NCBI RefSeq assembly: GCF_900156045.1
Contig: NZ_FTMX01000001.1
Location: 186,001-250,000, forward strand
Origin: Peribacillus simplex
Lineage (GTDB): Bacteria; Bacillota; Bacilli; Bacillales; DSM-1321
DNA length: 64,000 bases
Reading direction: 5' to 3'
Below the pieces are notes generated by a model, which did not search any database, had not been told where the DNA came from, and saw only the letters and a list, made by a program, of their open reading frames with translations. How positions within the stretch are numbered: position 1 is the stretch's first letter; each line of letters starts with the position of its first letter. The position numbers were made by a program, and so were the translations under genes. Below are positions 26,381 to 35,872 of this stretch, in pieces.

Positions 26381-27802
26381 CTATTCTATCTTCTTTTCCA
26401 GGGATTCTTCCATTACATTATGGTTAATATTTCTTCTTTTTGAAACTAAATAAGCAACAGCTAAAAATAGTAACCAAGGTATCCCGAATTGAAGCATGAT
26501 CTTGAAATCCGTAAACCATGTTGTAATCATTAAGCTGAATAGAAGAACGGCTCCCAGTATCGTTAAATAAGGAAAACCGATCATCCTTACCGGTAATTTG
26601 CGTCCTCCGGTTTTCTCCCATTTAACCCTGAAAAACAAATGGGAAATGAAGATCATGAGCCATGTGAACATGGCACCAAACATGGAGATCCCCATCATGA
26701 ATGCATAGGATGAACCTGGAAGTAGCGCATGAACGCCTGCCGCAATGAAAATCCCGGTTGTAGAGACAGCAAGTGCTTTTCCCGGAACGCCCCTTTTGTT
26801 TAACTTTCCTAAAAAGCTAGGTGCATGTTTTCCGCGAGCCAATGAAAACATCATACGTGTTGAAGCATAGAGCTGAGCATTCATTGCAGATACTGCAGCC
26901 GTTAAAATAATAAAGTTCATGATCCCGGATGCACCAGGAATGTTCAAGATTTCCATTACTTTGACGAATGGACTTTCCTCGATCCCAGCCGTTTTCCACG
27001 GAACGATCATCAACATGATGCCGATTGTCAGCACATAGAAGGTGGATAAACGGAACACGGTCGCTTTTAAAGCTTTTGGAACAGCTGCATCCGGATCTTT
27101 TGCTTCTCCTGATGTAACCGCTATCATTTCGGTTCCAAGAAAGCTGAATAAAGAAATAAATACCGCTACCCACATTCCCCATCCGCCAAATGGGAAAAAA
27201 CCGCCTTCATTTACGAAGTTCTCAGGTCCTATATGTGGCTTATCGGAAGAACCGAATAGTACATAGGATCCAAGAAGGATGAAACCAACAATGGCACTTA
27301 TTTTAATGAAGGAGAACCAATACTCAAATGTAGCGAATGTATTCACGCTAGTAGCATTTACATAAATCAGGGCACCTGCAAATACCAAAATCCATACGAT
27401 TCCCGGCACGGTCGGAAACCAATACTTCATATACACGCTGACTGCACTTACCTCAACCCCAACAGCCAAAACATTGGCAATCCAATAAGAATAGCGGACA
27501 AGATAGCCAGCCATCGGAGTCATGTACTTTTCAGCAATGGCCCCAAAAGATCCGGAAGTGGGATGGGCAACCGTCATTTCGGCTAAACAGCCCATCAACA
27601 GTAAAACAATGAACGCCCCGAGTGCATAGCTGAGCAATACACTTGGCCCTGCCGCTTGAATGGCAAGCCCGCTGCCAAGGAATAGCCCTGTCCCGATGGC
27701 ACAGCCCATTGCGATCATTGAAAGCTGATTTGTTTCCAGTTCACGTTTTAATCCTTTTTCTGGCTCATCTTTAAAGTTCAATTGAGTATTTTTGTTCTCC
27801 AT
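26381..27802 (-). CDS. Amino acid permease (APC/AAT family) of the kyn operon
   Basis: A 473-residue amino acid permease with about twelve helices. MIAMGCAIGTGLFLGSGLAI near 29-48 is the unwound first helix region; GPSVLLSYALGA and FWFSF-like segments follow. It sits between kynU and kynA in the same operon with short gaps (87 and 49 bases), so its likely substrate is tryptophan, or kynurenine or anthranilate export. The substrate is inferred from context only. Confidence 0.85.
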   Translation of the reverse strand: MENKNTQLNFKDEPEKGLKRELETNQLSMIAMGCAIGTGLFLGSGLAIQAAGPSVLLSYALGAFIVLLLMGCLAEMTVAHPTSGSFGAIAEKYMTPMAGYLVRYSYWIANVLAVGVEVSAVSVYMKYWFPTVPGIVWILVFAGALIYVNATSVNTFATFEYWFSFIKISAIVGFILLGSYVLFGSSDKPHIGPENFVNEGGFFPFGGWGMWVAVFISLFSFLGTEMIAVTSGEAKDPDAAVPKALKATVFRLSTFYVLTIGIMLMIVPWKTAGIEESPFVKVMEILNIPGASGIMNFIILTAAVSAMNAQLYASTRMMFSLARGKHAPSFLGKLNKRGVPGKALAVSTTGIFIAAGVHALLPGSSYAFMMGISMFGAMFTWLMIFISHLFFRVKWEKTGGRKLPVRMIGFPYLTILGAVLLFSLMITTWFTDFKIMLQFGIPWLLFLAVAYLVSKRRNINHNVMEESLEKKIE

Positions 27803-27889
27803 AGTTCATCCCCTTTTTATCTAAAAAGATTTTATCCTGCCCTAATTAACTAACCATTTGAGGGATGAGCCCCATCTGGCGGAATTGCA

Positions 27890-29167
27890 TTATGCGACCA
27901 CTTCACGCTCATTCTTGAATTTTTCAAATTGTTTTTCTGACATGATTTTCTTGAGTATTTGTACAACTTCCCAAACTTCTGCGTAGGAAGTATATAGTGC
28001 AACCGGAGCGAGACGAATGATGTTAGGTGCCCGGAAATCGGGAATGACACCGTTCTCTTTCAATGCCTTGCATATCCGTGCAGCTTCTTTATGCTCGAGA
28101 CTTACATGACCTCCGCGGCGTATGTCCACTCTAGGAGTTCCAATGTAAAATCCCATGTCTGCCAATTCGGATTCTACTAAATCCATTAAATATTGATTGA
28201 TTTTCAGGGATTTTTCGCGAATATTCTCGATTCCCGCTTCAATAAAAATGTCCAAAGACCCAATCAAAGGTGCACAACTTAACACATGCGGCGTGCCGAT
28301 TTGATACGCGCCTGCTGATTCAGCTGGTGTCAACGTATGTTCCATATCGAATTGTTTATCTTTTTTGGAGCCGAACCATCCAGCCAATCCAGGCATCGTT
28401 CCAAAATGTTTTCGATTTACATATAAACCGCCAACACCGCCAGGGCCGCCATTCAAATGTTTATAATTGCACCAATACGCAAAATCCACATCCCATTCGC
28501 TGAATGAATGCGGAATCGCACCGATAGAATGACATCCGTCAAATCCGATTACTATTCCTCTTTTATGAGCTTCAGCAGTTAAACGTTTCATATCCAATAT
28601 TTGACCGCTGCGATACAGGACTGTTGGCAAGATGATCAAAGCGATGTCATCGGTCATTGCTTCGATGATGTCATCCTCTTCAAGGAATCTGCCATCCGAG
28701 CTTTTGACGCGGATGAGATCGGTTTCAGGATCGTATCCATGTGTACGCAGCTGACTTTGAAGAGCATAAATATCAGTCGGAAATGTTAATTCATCTGCTA
28801 AAATTTTTGTGCGCGTACCTTCAGGCTTATAAAAAGTGGAAACAAGCTGATGCAAATTTACAGTTGTGGAGCCGGTTACGATAACTTCCTCGGGAGAAGC
28901 TCCGACCAATGGGGCCATCTTCGCGCCCAATTTCTCAGCCATGAAAAACCATGGGTGATTCCCTTGAGTCCATCCATCAATCCCATGTTCCTTCCAATCT
29001 TCCAAAGATTCCAAAAGAGTGCGTTCAGCCCTTTTAGAAAGAAGTCCCAATGAATTTCCATCCATATAGATGGAATCTGGCTTTAAATAAAACTCTTCTC
29101 GAAAACCTTTCAGAGTATCTTTCTCATCCATTTGTTTAGCGTGATCCAATGTGTATTCAGAAACCAT
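27890..29167 (-). CDS. kynU: Kynureninase
   Basis: PLP enzyme that splits kynurenine into anthranilate and alanine. The 425 residues carry [10 protein letters not shown] (about 36-45), [33 protein letters not shown], and the PLP lysine in [14 protein letters not shown] near 235. The ATG at 29167 is 6 bases after AGGAGG; the ATG two codons earlier is too close. It is the first gene of the operon and is divergent from tetR. No 3-hydroxyanthranilate genes are visible, so the pathway here probably ends at anthranilate. Confidence 0.94.
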   Translation of the reverse strand: MVSEYTLDHAKQMDEKDTLKGFREEFYLKPDSIYMDGNSLGLLSKRAERTLLESLEDWKEHGIDGWTQGNHPWFFMAEKLGAKMAPLVGASPEEVIVTGSTTVNLHQLVSTFYKPEGTRTKILADELTFPTDIYALQSQLRTHGYDPETDLIRVKSSDGRFLEEDDIIEAMTDDIALIILPTVLYRSGQILDMKRLTAEAHKRGIVIGFDGCHSIGAIPHSFSEWDVDFAYWCNYKHLNGGPGGVGGLYVNRKHFGTMPGLAGWFGSKKDKQFDMEHTLTPAESAGAYQIGTPHVLSCAPLIGSLDIFIEAGIENIREKSLKINQYLMDLVESELADMGFYIGTPRVDIRRGGHVSLEHKEAARICKALKENGVIPDFRAPNIIRLAPVALYTSYAEVWEVVQILKKIMSEKQFEKFKNEREVVA

Positions 29168-29208
29168 AATCATCCTCCTATATTAGTATTCTAAATAATT
29201 CTAGGAGA

Positions 29209-29238
29209 ATCGTACCAAAGAATATGACATGGTGTCAA
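29209..29238 (-). promoter_or_regulatory. kyn operon promoter with overlapping operator
   Basis: On the minus strand TTGACA (29238-29233), 18 bases and TACGAT (29214-29209). A perfect 5-3-5 palindrome, TGACATGGTGTCA (29225-29237), overlaps the -35 and is the best candidate binding site for the divergently encoded TetR protein. Confidence 0.6.
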
Positions 29239-29340
29239 TAAGTTAAATCAGAAAATTATAAACATTGAATCAATCTTTCCAACAAATGTTTTTTATTTTA
29301 TGGAAATCCTTTATGCTAGAAGATAAGGGGAGGAATAAGC

Positions 29341-29955
29341 ATGGAGAATGGCAAAGTAGGGGATAAACGGCATTTACGCTCGCTCATGACACGGCAAAAG
29401 TTATTAGAAGCTGCAAAAGAAACATTTCTTGAAGAAGGTTATCAAGCTGCGCTTATTTCCCAAATGATCAAAAGGGCAAACATCGGATACGGAACGGCAT
29501 ATGTTCATTTTAAAGGGAAAGAGGATCTGTTAATTGTATTAATGGAAAATGTAATGGAGCAATTTTATGAAATTGCCGAGACCTCTTTCTTTCCAAAATC
29601 AAAAGACGAAGCAAAACATATCATAAACAGACAAGCTAATGCTTTTTTGAAAATGGCAGAAGCTGAACGCAATATGATGCAAGTTTTCGAACAGGCCATT
29701 GGGATCTCAACCATTATTTCAGATAAATGGAAAGCAATCCGCATGAAGTTCATTCAGCGCATTTCAAAGGACGTCGCCTATGCACAGCAAAATGGGCTGG
29801 CAAGAGCTGAACTAAACCATGAACTTGTGGCAAGAGGGTGGTTTTTCACAAATGAAATGTATCTATGGGAAATTGTCCGAAACGAACATCAAAGTTCTGT
29901 CGAAGAAATTGCCCAAACCATCACCTCAGTTTACGTCGAAGGCTTGTATTTGTAA
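29341..29955 (+). CDS. TetR family transcriptional regulator
   Basis: A 204-residue TetR-type repressor. The helix-turn-helix spans about residues 17-60 (RQKLLEAAKETFLEEGY, then IGYGTAYVHFKGKEDLL). The C-terminal ligand domain has no recognised subfamily. GGGGAGGAATAAGC precedes the ATG. Its divergent position before kynU and the palindrome in the shared intergenic region suggest that it controls tryptophan degradation; the inducer would be tryptophan or kynurenine (inference). Confidence 0.88.
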   Translation: MENGKVGDKRHLRSLMTRQKLLEAAKETFLEEGYQAALISQMIKRANIGYGTAYVHFKGKEDLLIVLMENVMEQFYEIAETSFFPKSKDEAKHIINRQANAFLKMAEAERNMMQVFEQAIGISTIISDKWKAIRMKFIQRISKDVAYAQQNGLARAELNHELVARGWFFTNEMYLWEIVRNEHQSSVEEIAQTITSVYVEGLYL

Positions 29956-29973
29956 TGATAATGGCAGCTCACC

Positions 29974-30006
29974 AATCTTCCGGTTATATCGGAAGATTTT
30001 TTTTTA
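29974..30006 (+). terminator. Terminator after tetR
   Basis: AATCTTCCG/CGGAAGATT stem followed by a long T-run. Confidence 0.88.
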
Positions 30007-30042
30007 TTCAAGATTTTACAGCCATTAGGCATTTATAACGAA

Positions 30043-30316
30043 AACTCCAAACTCCCGAGTAAAACGGCGGAATTCACGAGTAAACTGCCCAAACTCACGA
30101 GTAAACGCCAAACTCACGAGTAAAACCGCAGAACTCACGAGTAAAGCAGCAAAATTCACGAGTAAACTGCCCAAACTCACGAGTGAAACGGCGGAACTCA
30201 CGAGTAAACGCCAAACTCACGAGTAAAACGCCAAAACTCACGAGTAAAGCCGCAGAATTCACGAGTAAACTGCCCAAACTCACGAGTAAACCGCCCAAAC
30301 ACACTAATAAAGCGCC
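30043..30316. repeat. Tandem array of about thirteen ACTCACGAGTAAA units
   Basis: Units of about 19-21 bases, each with the core A(A/T)TCACGAGTAAA followed by 5-7 variable GC-richer bases (for example CTGCCCA, ACGGCGG, CGCCA). Some variable parts recur in the same order, showing block duplication. The core is a near palindrome (ACTC..GAGT). The minus-strand reading frame (FTREFGQFTREF pattern) is a by-product, not a gene. The array occupies the tetR-lia intergenic region. Confidence 0.9.
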
Positions 30317-30330
30317 CTCATTAGCATCGG

Positions 30331-30354
30331 ACTTACAGCGTCTACGCCTTAAGT
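30331..30354. promoter_or_regulatory. Imperfect inverted repeat upstream of lia-type operon
   Basis: ACTTACAGCG and CGCCTTAAGT pair at 8 of 10 positions around the loop TCTA, about 85 bases before the first lia gene. It is a candidate response-regulator site; a LiaR role is only suggested by position. Confidence 0.35.
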
Positions 30355-30437
30355 CTTACTAGAAAATATAGCTAAGGCTCATTATACGAACTTGTAAAAG
30401 TAGATAAGATATAAACATAGAAAGGAGGACGAAAACA

Positions 30438-30785
30438 ATGAAGAAATTTGGTTTATTTATTGTAGGACTGATCGCACTTTTCCTGTTATTGGCGAACGTT
30501 GGTCCACTGATCAGCCTGGCGATTTGCTTGGCGATCCTATACTTTGGATTCAAGCAGTTCATGAAGTCCGAATCGACAGGGGCGAAGATTGCGTGGGGAT
30601 CAGTCTCCATTATCGTGCTGATCGTTTCTATTTCCCATATCCCGGCAATATTGGGACTGGTGGCAGCTTATGTTCTTTACCTGGTTTATAAAAAATGGAA
30701 TGAAAATGATGAAAGTGCATCATCTAAAGAAAATGACCCATTCTCAAATTTTGAAAGAGAGTGGAAAGAGTTGAATAAGAACTAA
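30438..30785 (+). CDS. LiaI-like small membrane protein (lmo0954 family)
   Basis: A 115-residue protein with three or four hydrophobic segments in the first 80 residues (LFIVGLIALFLLLANVGPLI, then two more) and a charged cytoplasmic tail ending FEREWKELNKN. AGAAAGGAGGAC precedes the ATG. It lies 19 bases before a PspA-family gene, so it is the probable membrane partner of that protein, as LiaI is for LiaH. Confidence 0.75.
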   Translation: MKKFGLFIVGLIALFLLLANVGPLISLAICLAILYFGFKQFMKSESTGAKIAWGSVSIIVLIVSISHIPAILGLVAAYVLYLVYKKWNENDESASSKENDPFSNFEREWKELNKN

Positions 30786-30804
30786 TAGAAGGGATGTAAT
30801 TGGT

Positions 30805-31440
30805 ATGGGTAATTTATTTTCAAGAATGAAACAAACGATTTCAGCGGATTTTCACGACTTGTTGGATAAAAAGGAGCAAAAAAATCCAATCGGAATGTTA
30901 AATCAATATTTGCGTCAATGTGAGCAGGAGACAGAAAAGGTCGGTAAGCTGCTTGAACGTCAATATCTTCTGAAAGAAGAGTTTACGCGTGAATATAATC
31001 AAGCGCAAAATCTGGCTGAAAAACGTAAGCATCAGGCTGAGATTGCCAAGCAGTCGGGAGAAACGGATTTAATGGAGTTTGCTGTAAAGGAAAGCCTGCA
31101 CTATGAAGAGCGAGCGCTAAGTTTGAAGGAGGCGCATAAAAGTGCAGAGGTTCAGTTGGCTGAACTGGAGCGGAAATATGAAGAAATGAAGCATAAGCTG
31201 AAGGATATGCATCTAAAGCGTCTGGAGCTGATGGGCAGGGAAAATATTGCCCGGGCAAACAACCGGATCAATCGGGTTTTGGATGGGGGCAGATCCGAAG
31301 CCAAACCGGTAGCGATGTTTGAAGAAATGGAGCATTATATCGATCGCATCGAGCACCAGGTCCATACTGATTATAATCGGCATACGATCGATGCCAGGAT
31401 TGTTCAGCTTGAAAAAGAATTGGAACAGAAAGAAGCGTAA
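30805..31440 (+). CDS. liaH: PspA/IM30 family phage-shock protein (LiaH-like)
   Basis: A 211-residue, almost fully helical ESCRT-III-like protein, with long coiled coils across about residues 25-150 (KVGKLLERQYLLKEEF, LAELERKYEEMKHKLK). It should assemble on the inner membrane face under envelope stress. Upstream is the LiaI-like gene; downstream, across a long hairpin, are liaF, liaS and liaR. The symbol is assigned from the operon context. Confidence 0.85.
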   Translation: MGNLFSRMKQTISADFHDLLDKKEQKNPIGMLNQYLRQCEQETEKVGKLLERQYLLKEEFTREYNQAQNLAEKRKHQAEIAKQSGETDLMEFAVKESLHYEERALSLKEAHKSAEVQLAELERKYEEMKHKLKDMHLKRLELMGRENIARANNRINRVLDGGRSEAKPVAMFEEMEHYIDRIEHQVHTDYNRHTIDARIVQLEKELEQKEA

Positions 31441-31529
31441 CGGTTTTTTTAAGGCAACGCTGTTATCCCCTGATCTTTTGGAATGGGGGCAGGGGAAAAC
31501 AGGCTGTCAGAACATGATAATTTCATGGT

Positions 31530-31567
31530 ATTCTTAAAAGGCACGGGTTCCTGTGCCTTTTAAGAAT
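31530..31567 (+). promoter_or_regulatory. Long hairpin between liaH and liaF
   Basis: ATTCTTAAAAGGCAC (31530-31544) pairs perfectly with GTGCCTTTTAAGAAT (31553-31567), loop of 8, and the stem extends six more pairs with one mismatch. There is no U-tract. It may be a partial terminator or a processing stem that sets different levels of liaIH and liaFSR. Confidence 0.6.
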
Positions 31568-31597
31568 ATCATGATCATATGCAGGGGAGGCGAACCG

Positions 31598-32344
31598 ATG
31601 TTGAACAAGATGAAGACGGACTATATGGGATGGATACTTCTCATCGGAGTCGTCCTGATTTTTTTAGAGATTGCATTTACGGGCGGAGGTCTCCTTTTTT
31701 CCCTCGCTTTTTCAATAGGATGCATCTATTTAGGCAGGAAATTCACCAAACGGACAATCGGGAAAATCCTATTTTTCATAGGGCTGATTTCCCTTATCAT
31801 CAATGTCTTGAATATGTTCGTCTTTAAATTTTTCCTAATGGCGATCCTCATTTATTTATTGTTTTTATATTATCAGTCCAAAAAGAATCCTGATTGGGTC
31901 AGTCCCATTTTAACCAATGATGATTCGGACGAAGAAAAGATCAATAAGGAACGATTGCTGAAAACCGATTATCTATTTAAAAATAAGTTGTTTGGTCATC
32001 AACAGACGGCCGAGCATGTATATGAATGGAATTCCGTGAATGTTCAGGGCGGGGTCGGTGATACGGTTATCGATTTAAGCAAAACGATTTTACCGAAAGG
32101 CGACGCTGTCATTTCCATCAGGAATATCATTGGCAATATCACTGTGCTTGTACCGTATGGCATCGAAATCAGGGTCCATCATTCTGTCATTGCAGGCAGG
32201 GCGCGGATTTTTGAAAATAAGCCTGAATCCAGGGTCTTTAATCAAATTTACTCCTACCAAACGGAAGGGTTCAATGAAACGGATCACAAGGTTCATATCA
32301 TCACTTCAATCTTAGTTGGCGATTTAGAGGTGAAGCGTATATGA
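31598..32344 (+). CDS. liaF: LiaF family cell-envelope stress inhibitor
   Basis: A 248-residue protein with four N-terminal membrane segments (about 10-100) and a C-terminal beta-rich DUF2154-like domain (EWNSVNVQGGVGDTVIDL, IIGNITVLVPYGIEIRV). LiaF holds the LiaSR system inactive in unstressed cells. GGGGAGG lies before the ATG at 31598; an in-frame upstream ATG inside the hairpin is rejected. It overlaps liaS by four bases, so the two are translationally coupled. Confidence 0.88.
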   Translation: MLNKMKTDYMGWILLIGVVLIFLEIAFTGGGLLFSLAFSIGCIYLGRKFTKRTIGKILFFIGLISLIINVLNMFVFKFFLMAILIYLLFLYYQSKKNPDWVSPILTNDDSDEEKINKERLLKTDYLFKNKLFGHQQTAEHVYEWNSVNVQGGVGDTVIDLSKTILPKGDAVISIRNIIGNITVLVPYGIEIRVHHSVIAGRARIFENKPESRVFNQIYSYQTEGFNETDHKVHIITSILVGDLEVKRI

Positions 32345-33387
32345 GTATACTGACACGGCAGATATTGATCGCCCTTGGTGTTGCTTTCGTTCTTTCCCTT
32401 GCCTTGCCGGCGGCGGTTTTCATCATCTTTCCTTTATCCGACTGGAGTTTATTGTGGGAGAAAATGGTCATGGGATTACCCTTCGTCATATTCCTGCCAA
32501 GCCTGGTCATGACGGTAGGGCTGATTTATGGAGTCGTTTCGGGAATGTTTTGGAAGAGGCAGCTCGAAAGGGTGGATGAAGGGCTGCATTTACTTGAACA
32601 GGGCCGCTTACCTTCGCAACAGGAAACGTATCCGGTCCAAGAGATGGCTAAAATGGCGGAACGGATGCAACTGATTCATAAGCAAATCAATGAGCAGACA
32701 AAATTATCGCAAAAAATGGCGAATGAAAAGGCCATCGATCAGGAGAAACAGATCCAGGAAATCGTTTCCCAGGAACGAAACCGTTTGGCGCGGGAGCTGC
32801 ATGATTCGGTGAGCCAGCAATTGTTTGCAGCTTCGATGTTCATGTCGGCCATCACCGAATCACAATCCGATATGGAAAAAACGGAAATGAAACAATTCAA
32901 GGTAGTGGAAGAAATGATCCATCAATCCCAGCTTGAGATGAGGGCGTTATTGCTTCACTTGAGACCTGTTGCATTAAAGGGAAAATCTTTGCATGAAGGA
33001 ATGAAGGAGCTTCTTTTGGAATTGGCCCAAAAAGTGACGATGGATATAAATTGGAAGATGGAGCCTGTCACTCTGGATAAGGGGATTGAGGACCATCTGT
33101 TTCGGATTTTACAAGAATCGATTTCCAATACACTGAGACATGCAAAAGCGAATTCGCTTGAAGTGTTATTGATCGTTCGTGATGGGATGATCATTTTACG
33201 GATAACGGATGACGGCATCGGTTTTAACGTCGAGGAGTCGAAAACGGGATCATATGGTCTGCAAAACATGCATGAACGGGCTGTTGAATTAGGCGGAACG
33301 ATGCAACTTGTAAGCGTTCCGAATAAAGGAACGAAACTTGAAGTGAAAATCCCATTATTAAATGCTGGAGGTGATCATGATGATTAA
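32341..33387 (+). CDS. liaS: Sensor histidine kinase LiaS
   Basis: A 348-residue intramembrane-sensing kinase: two helices with a very short outer loop (about 8-30 and 45-68), a HAMP-like linker, a HisKA_3 domain with H154 in [15 protein letters not shown], and a GHKL ATPase with [10 protein letters not shown] and [10 protein letters not shown]. It phosphorylates LiaR on cell-wall antibiotic stress. It overlaps liaF by four bases and liaR by eight. Confidence 0.92.
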   Translation: MSILTRQILIALGVAFVLSLALPAAVFIIFPLSDWSLLWEKMVMGLPFVIFLPSLVMTVGLIYGVVSGMFWKRQLERVDEGLHLLEQGRLPSQQETYPVQEMAKMAERMQLIHKQINEQTKLSQKMANEKAIDQEKQIQEIVSQERNRLARELHDSVSQQLFAASMFMSAITESQSDMEKTEMKQFKVVEEMIHQSQLEMRALLLHLRPVALKGKSLHEGMKELLLELAQKVTMDINWKMEPVTLDKGIEDHLFRILQESISNTLRHAKANSLEVLLIVRDGMIILRITDDGIGFNVEESKTGSYGLQNMHERAVELGGTMQLVSVPNKGTKLEVKIPLLNAGGDHDD

Positions 33388-34021
33388 AGTATTATTTGTC
33401 GATGACCATGAAATGGTAAGGATAGGGGTATCGGCTTATTTATCCGCACAGTCGGATATCGAAGTGATCGGGGAAGCGGACAATGGCTTGAAAGCTGTCG
33501 AGCTGGCATTGGAATTGCGTCCGGATATCATTTTGATGGATTTGGTGATGCCGGAAATGGACGGCATAGAAGCGACGAAACGAATTATCGAAAAATGGCC
33601 TGAAGCAAAGATCATCATTGTGACAAGCTTCCTGGATGATGAAAAAGTATACCCGGCATTGGAAGCCGGAGCGACGAGCTATATGTTGAAAACATCAAAG
33701 GCCAGCGAGATTGCGAGAGCCGTCCGTTCCACTTTCCAGGGACAAAGCGTACTTGAACCTGAAGTGACGGGAAAAATGATGGAGAAGTTGCGTCGCCCAA
33801 AGGTCACCCAGCTTCATGATCAATTGACAAACCGTGAAATGGAAATTTTGCTGCTGATGACACAAGGGAAAACGAATCAGGAAATTGCCGATGAACTATA
33901 CATAGCCCTGAAAACAGCTAAAGTGCATGTCAGTAATATATTAAGTAAGCTTGCCGTACAGGACCGCACGCAAGCAGTGATTTACGCATTTAAACATTCG
34001 CTCGTTCCAGAAGAAGAGTAG
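33380..34021 (+). CDS. liaR: Response regulator LiaR
   Basis: A 213-residue NarL/LuxR-type regulator: receiver domain with D8/D9 and the phosphorylated D54 in [12 protein letters not shown], and a C-terminal LuxR helix-turn-helix ([20 protein letters not shown]). The ATG at 33380 lies 6 bases after GGAGGTG; the previous ATG is too near. It probably activates the liaI-liaH genes at the start of this operon. A terminator follows. Confidence 0.92.
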   Translation: MIKVLFVDDHEMVRIGVSAYLSAQSDIEVIGEADNGLKAVELALELRPDIILMDLVMPEMDGIEATKRIIEKWPEAKIIIVTSFLDDEKVYPALEAGATSYMLKTSKASEIARAVRSTFQGQSVLEPEVTGKMMEKLRRPKVTQLHDQLTNREMEILLLMTQGKTNQEIADELYIALKTAKVHVSNILSKLAVQDRTQAVIYAFKHSLVPEEE

Positions 34022-34091
34022 AGTGCGCCTATTTACCAATAGAGGAAATTTTGTTATATTTAGGGAACTACCCATCCCGTAAAGTTCTTTC

Positions 34092-34117
34092 AAGGTTGCT
34101 GATTGCAGCCTTTTTTT
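34092..34117 (+). terminator. Terminator after liaR
   Basis: AAGGTTGC-TGATT-GCAGCCTT stem with one G-U pair, followed by seven T. Confidence 0.75.
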
Positions 34118-34146
34118 ACGGATACGGGAAAAAAGCAGGTGAAATG

Positions 34147-34446
34147 ATGTTAAGAGTTATCTTAGAATTATTTCGTATAATCACTATTATTCTTGTTATT
34201 GGTATGATAATGGGGTTCATCATTAATTCAATCTATGCGATTTTTGGAATAACCGTAGAGAATACCGCAGGCGGATGGATTGTTGGTATGGCAATTTTTC
34301 CATTACTTTATGTACTCTATAAAAATCGCCTTCAATTTTCTGGGTTCTATAAAAATGCCGGACAAGTAAAACTCTCAAACAGGACAACGACAATCTTGCT
34401 TTGCTTCTCTGTGCTAATGTTAACGGTTGCCCCATTATTTCGCTAA
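34147..34446 (+). CDS. Hypothetical membrane protein
   Basis: A 99-residue protein with three hydrophobic segments (about 6-31, 36-55 and 80-97). AGGTG lies 5 bases before the ATG at 34147; a longer frame begins inside the liaR terminator and is unlikely. No family is recognised, and the perfect terminator palindrome downstream isolates it from the next gene. Confidence 0.6.
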   Translation: MLRVILELFRIITIILVIGMIMGFIINSIYAIFGITVENTAGGWIVGMAIFPLLYVLYKNRLQFSGFYKNAGQVKLSNRTTTILLCFSVLMLTVAPLFR

Positions 34447-34498
34447 CTGTATAAAAAAGAGCATGTTTTGATCAAAACATGCTCTTTTTTATACAGTT
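34445..34498. terminator. Bidirectional terminator, perfect 54-bp palindrome
   Basis: The sequence is its own reverse complement from 34445 to 34498 with no loop bases (centre TTGATCAA). The GAGCATGTTTTG/CAAAACATGCTC stem is flanked by A6 and T6, serving both convergent genes. The outer AACTGTAT/ATACAGTT arms extend it beyond a normal terminator. Confidence 0.92.
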
Positions 34499-34505
34499 TT
34501 TTAGA

Positions 34506-35669
34506 TTATACGGCTTCCTCTGAAGTATCGAGCCTCTTGCCGTATATCCGATAAAGAACCAAAGCGAATACCATTCCTATAAAGGAGATGGAGGAGATGA
34601 ACAGGTAGAGGGTCTTACCGCCGTAAGCCCCATATATGGCTCCGCCTACATAAGAAGCAATGATTCCCGAAACCCCGAAGAATAGCAGCGCCAGTACGGT
34701 CTGGCCTGTGGCACGCCATTCCACCGGAACGATCCGATACAGATATTGGATGGCCGCCGAGTAGAAAATCGGGAAAGTCAATAGCTGCATGACTTGCAAA
34801 TAAGCTAATAGCTGTGGATCGGTAATCCACGCAGAGATGAAATAACGGATAAAGAAAAACGCTGCTGCAAACGAAATGATGATAATTTCCTTACCCTTGC
34901 GAAGCCACCAGAAGCTTAGGGCGAACACAACGATTTCACTTCCAGCCGCTAAGAACCAGGTCAAGCCTACAAGCTTGGCACTTCCTCCAAGTTCCCGGAT
35001 ATACACTCCAAGGAAAGTATCGTTCATCCTTGCTGGAACAGCACAAATAAAGACCAATAACAGAAAGAGAAGCGTCTCTTTATTGCCGAAAAAGTGCTTA
35101 AGGCTGCTAAAGGTGACAGGTTTCCCTGATACGGGTGCATCAGGCATCATCCAGCTGATAATGAAACTGATCAATCCTATGCCCGCAAAAAGGAAGGCCA
35201 GGCTGTTCGCTCCAAAATATGACATAACATAGCCGGTGATCAGCGATATGACCGCATAGCCCAATGCACCATATGTCCGGATCGAGCCGTAGCTGATCCC
35301 GGATTTCTCTGCCATCGTAAAGTTAAGGCTTTCCGTCAGGGGATCAATCGGCATCAGAAAGAAATATAGCAGCATGGCAAAGAGGATGAGCTGAAGATAA
35401 CTGCTTGAATCATAGAGGAAATAACCGATTACGCTCGAGAAAAAGATGAGTAACAACAGGACTTTTCGTATCGTCCTTGTTTTGTCGCTGATCATTCCCC
35501 ATAAAGGCTGGGTGATGAGGGTGACAAAACCTCCTGTACCGACGATGAAGCCGATTTGGGCAGGACGCAAACCTTGATCAGCCAGATAGACTGGGAGAAA
35601 CGGAATGAAAATGGCAAGCAGTCCAAAATATAAAAAGTTAAAACCCTTTAATAATCGTATTGCTTTCAT
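34506..35669 (-). CDS. MFS transporter (MFS_1-like/HcaT type)
   Basis: A 387-residue major facilitator with twelve predicted helices. GFNFLYFGLLAIFIPFLPVYL opens the protein, followed by QPLWGMISDKTRTIRK (loop 2-3 signature) and SYGSIRTYGALGYAV near 125. The pattern matches the HcaT/nucleoside-transporter-like MFS group. The substrate is not assignable and there is no catabolic neighbour. Confidence 0.85.
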   Translation of the reverse strand: MKAIRLLKGFNFLYFGLLAIFIPFLPVYLADQGLRPAQIGFIVGTGGFVTLITQPLWGMISDKTRTIRKVLLLLIFFSSVIGYFLYDSSSYLQLILFAMLLYFFLMPIDPLTESLNFTMAEKSGISYGSIRTYGALGYAVISLITGYVMSYFGANSLAFLFAGIGLISFIISWMMPDAPVSGKPVTFSSLKHFFGNKETLLFLLLVFICAVPARMNDTFLGVYIRELGGSAKLVGLTWFLAAGSEIVVFALSFWWLRKGKEIIIISFAAAFFFIRYFISAWITDPQLLAYLQVMQLLTFPIFYSAAIQYLYRIVPVEWRATGQTVLALLFFGVSGIIASYVGGAIYGAYGGKTLYLFISSISFIGMVFALVLYRIYGKRLDTSEEAV

Positions 35670-35872
35670 AAAAAATAGGATACCTCACGTGTTCTATAGA
35701 TTGATTTCAACCTTGTTATTGTATCATTTATGACAGAATTTGAAAAAAAAGTTTTAATTTTAAGGATGAAAATAGAAAGATAGAGTTGGATTCGAGGTTA
35801 AATTTCACTTTTTAAAAATGGATGTAAATGATAGAATTAACACTTATTGTTAATTGAAGAGGGTGATATTTA

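Noticed and set aside
30095..30304. 69-residue minus-strand frame with FTREF repeats
   Set aside because: It is the translation of the ACTCACGAGTAAA array; unit lengths of 19-21 do not preserve a protein repeat.
30043..30316. CRISPR array
   Set aside because: Repeat cores are about 13 bases with only 5-7 variable bases, variable parts recur, and no cas gene is present.
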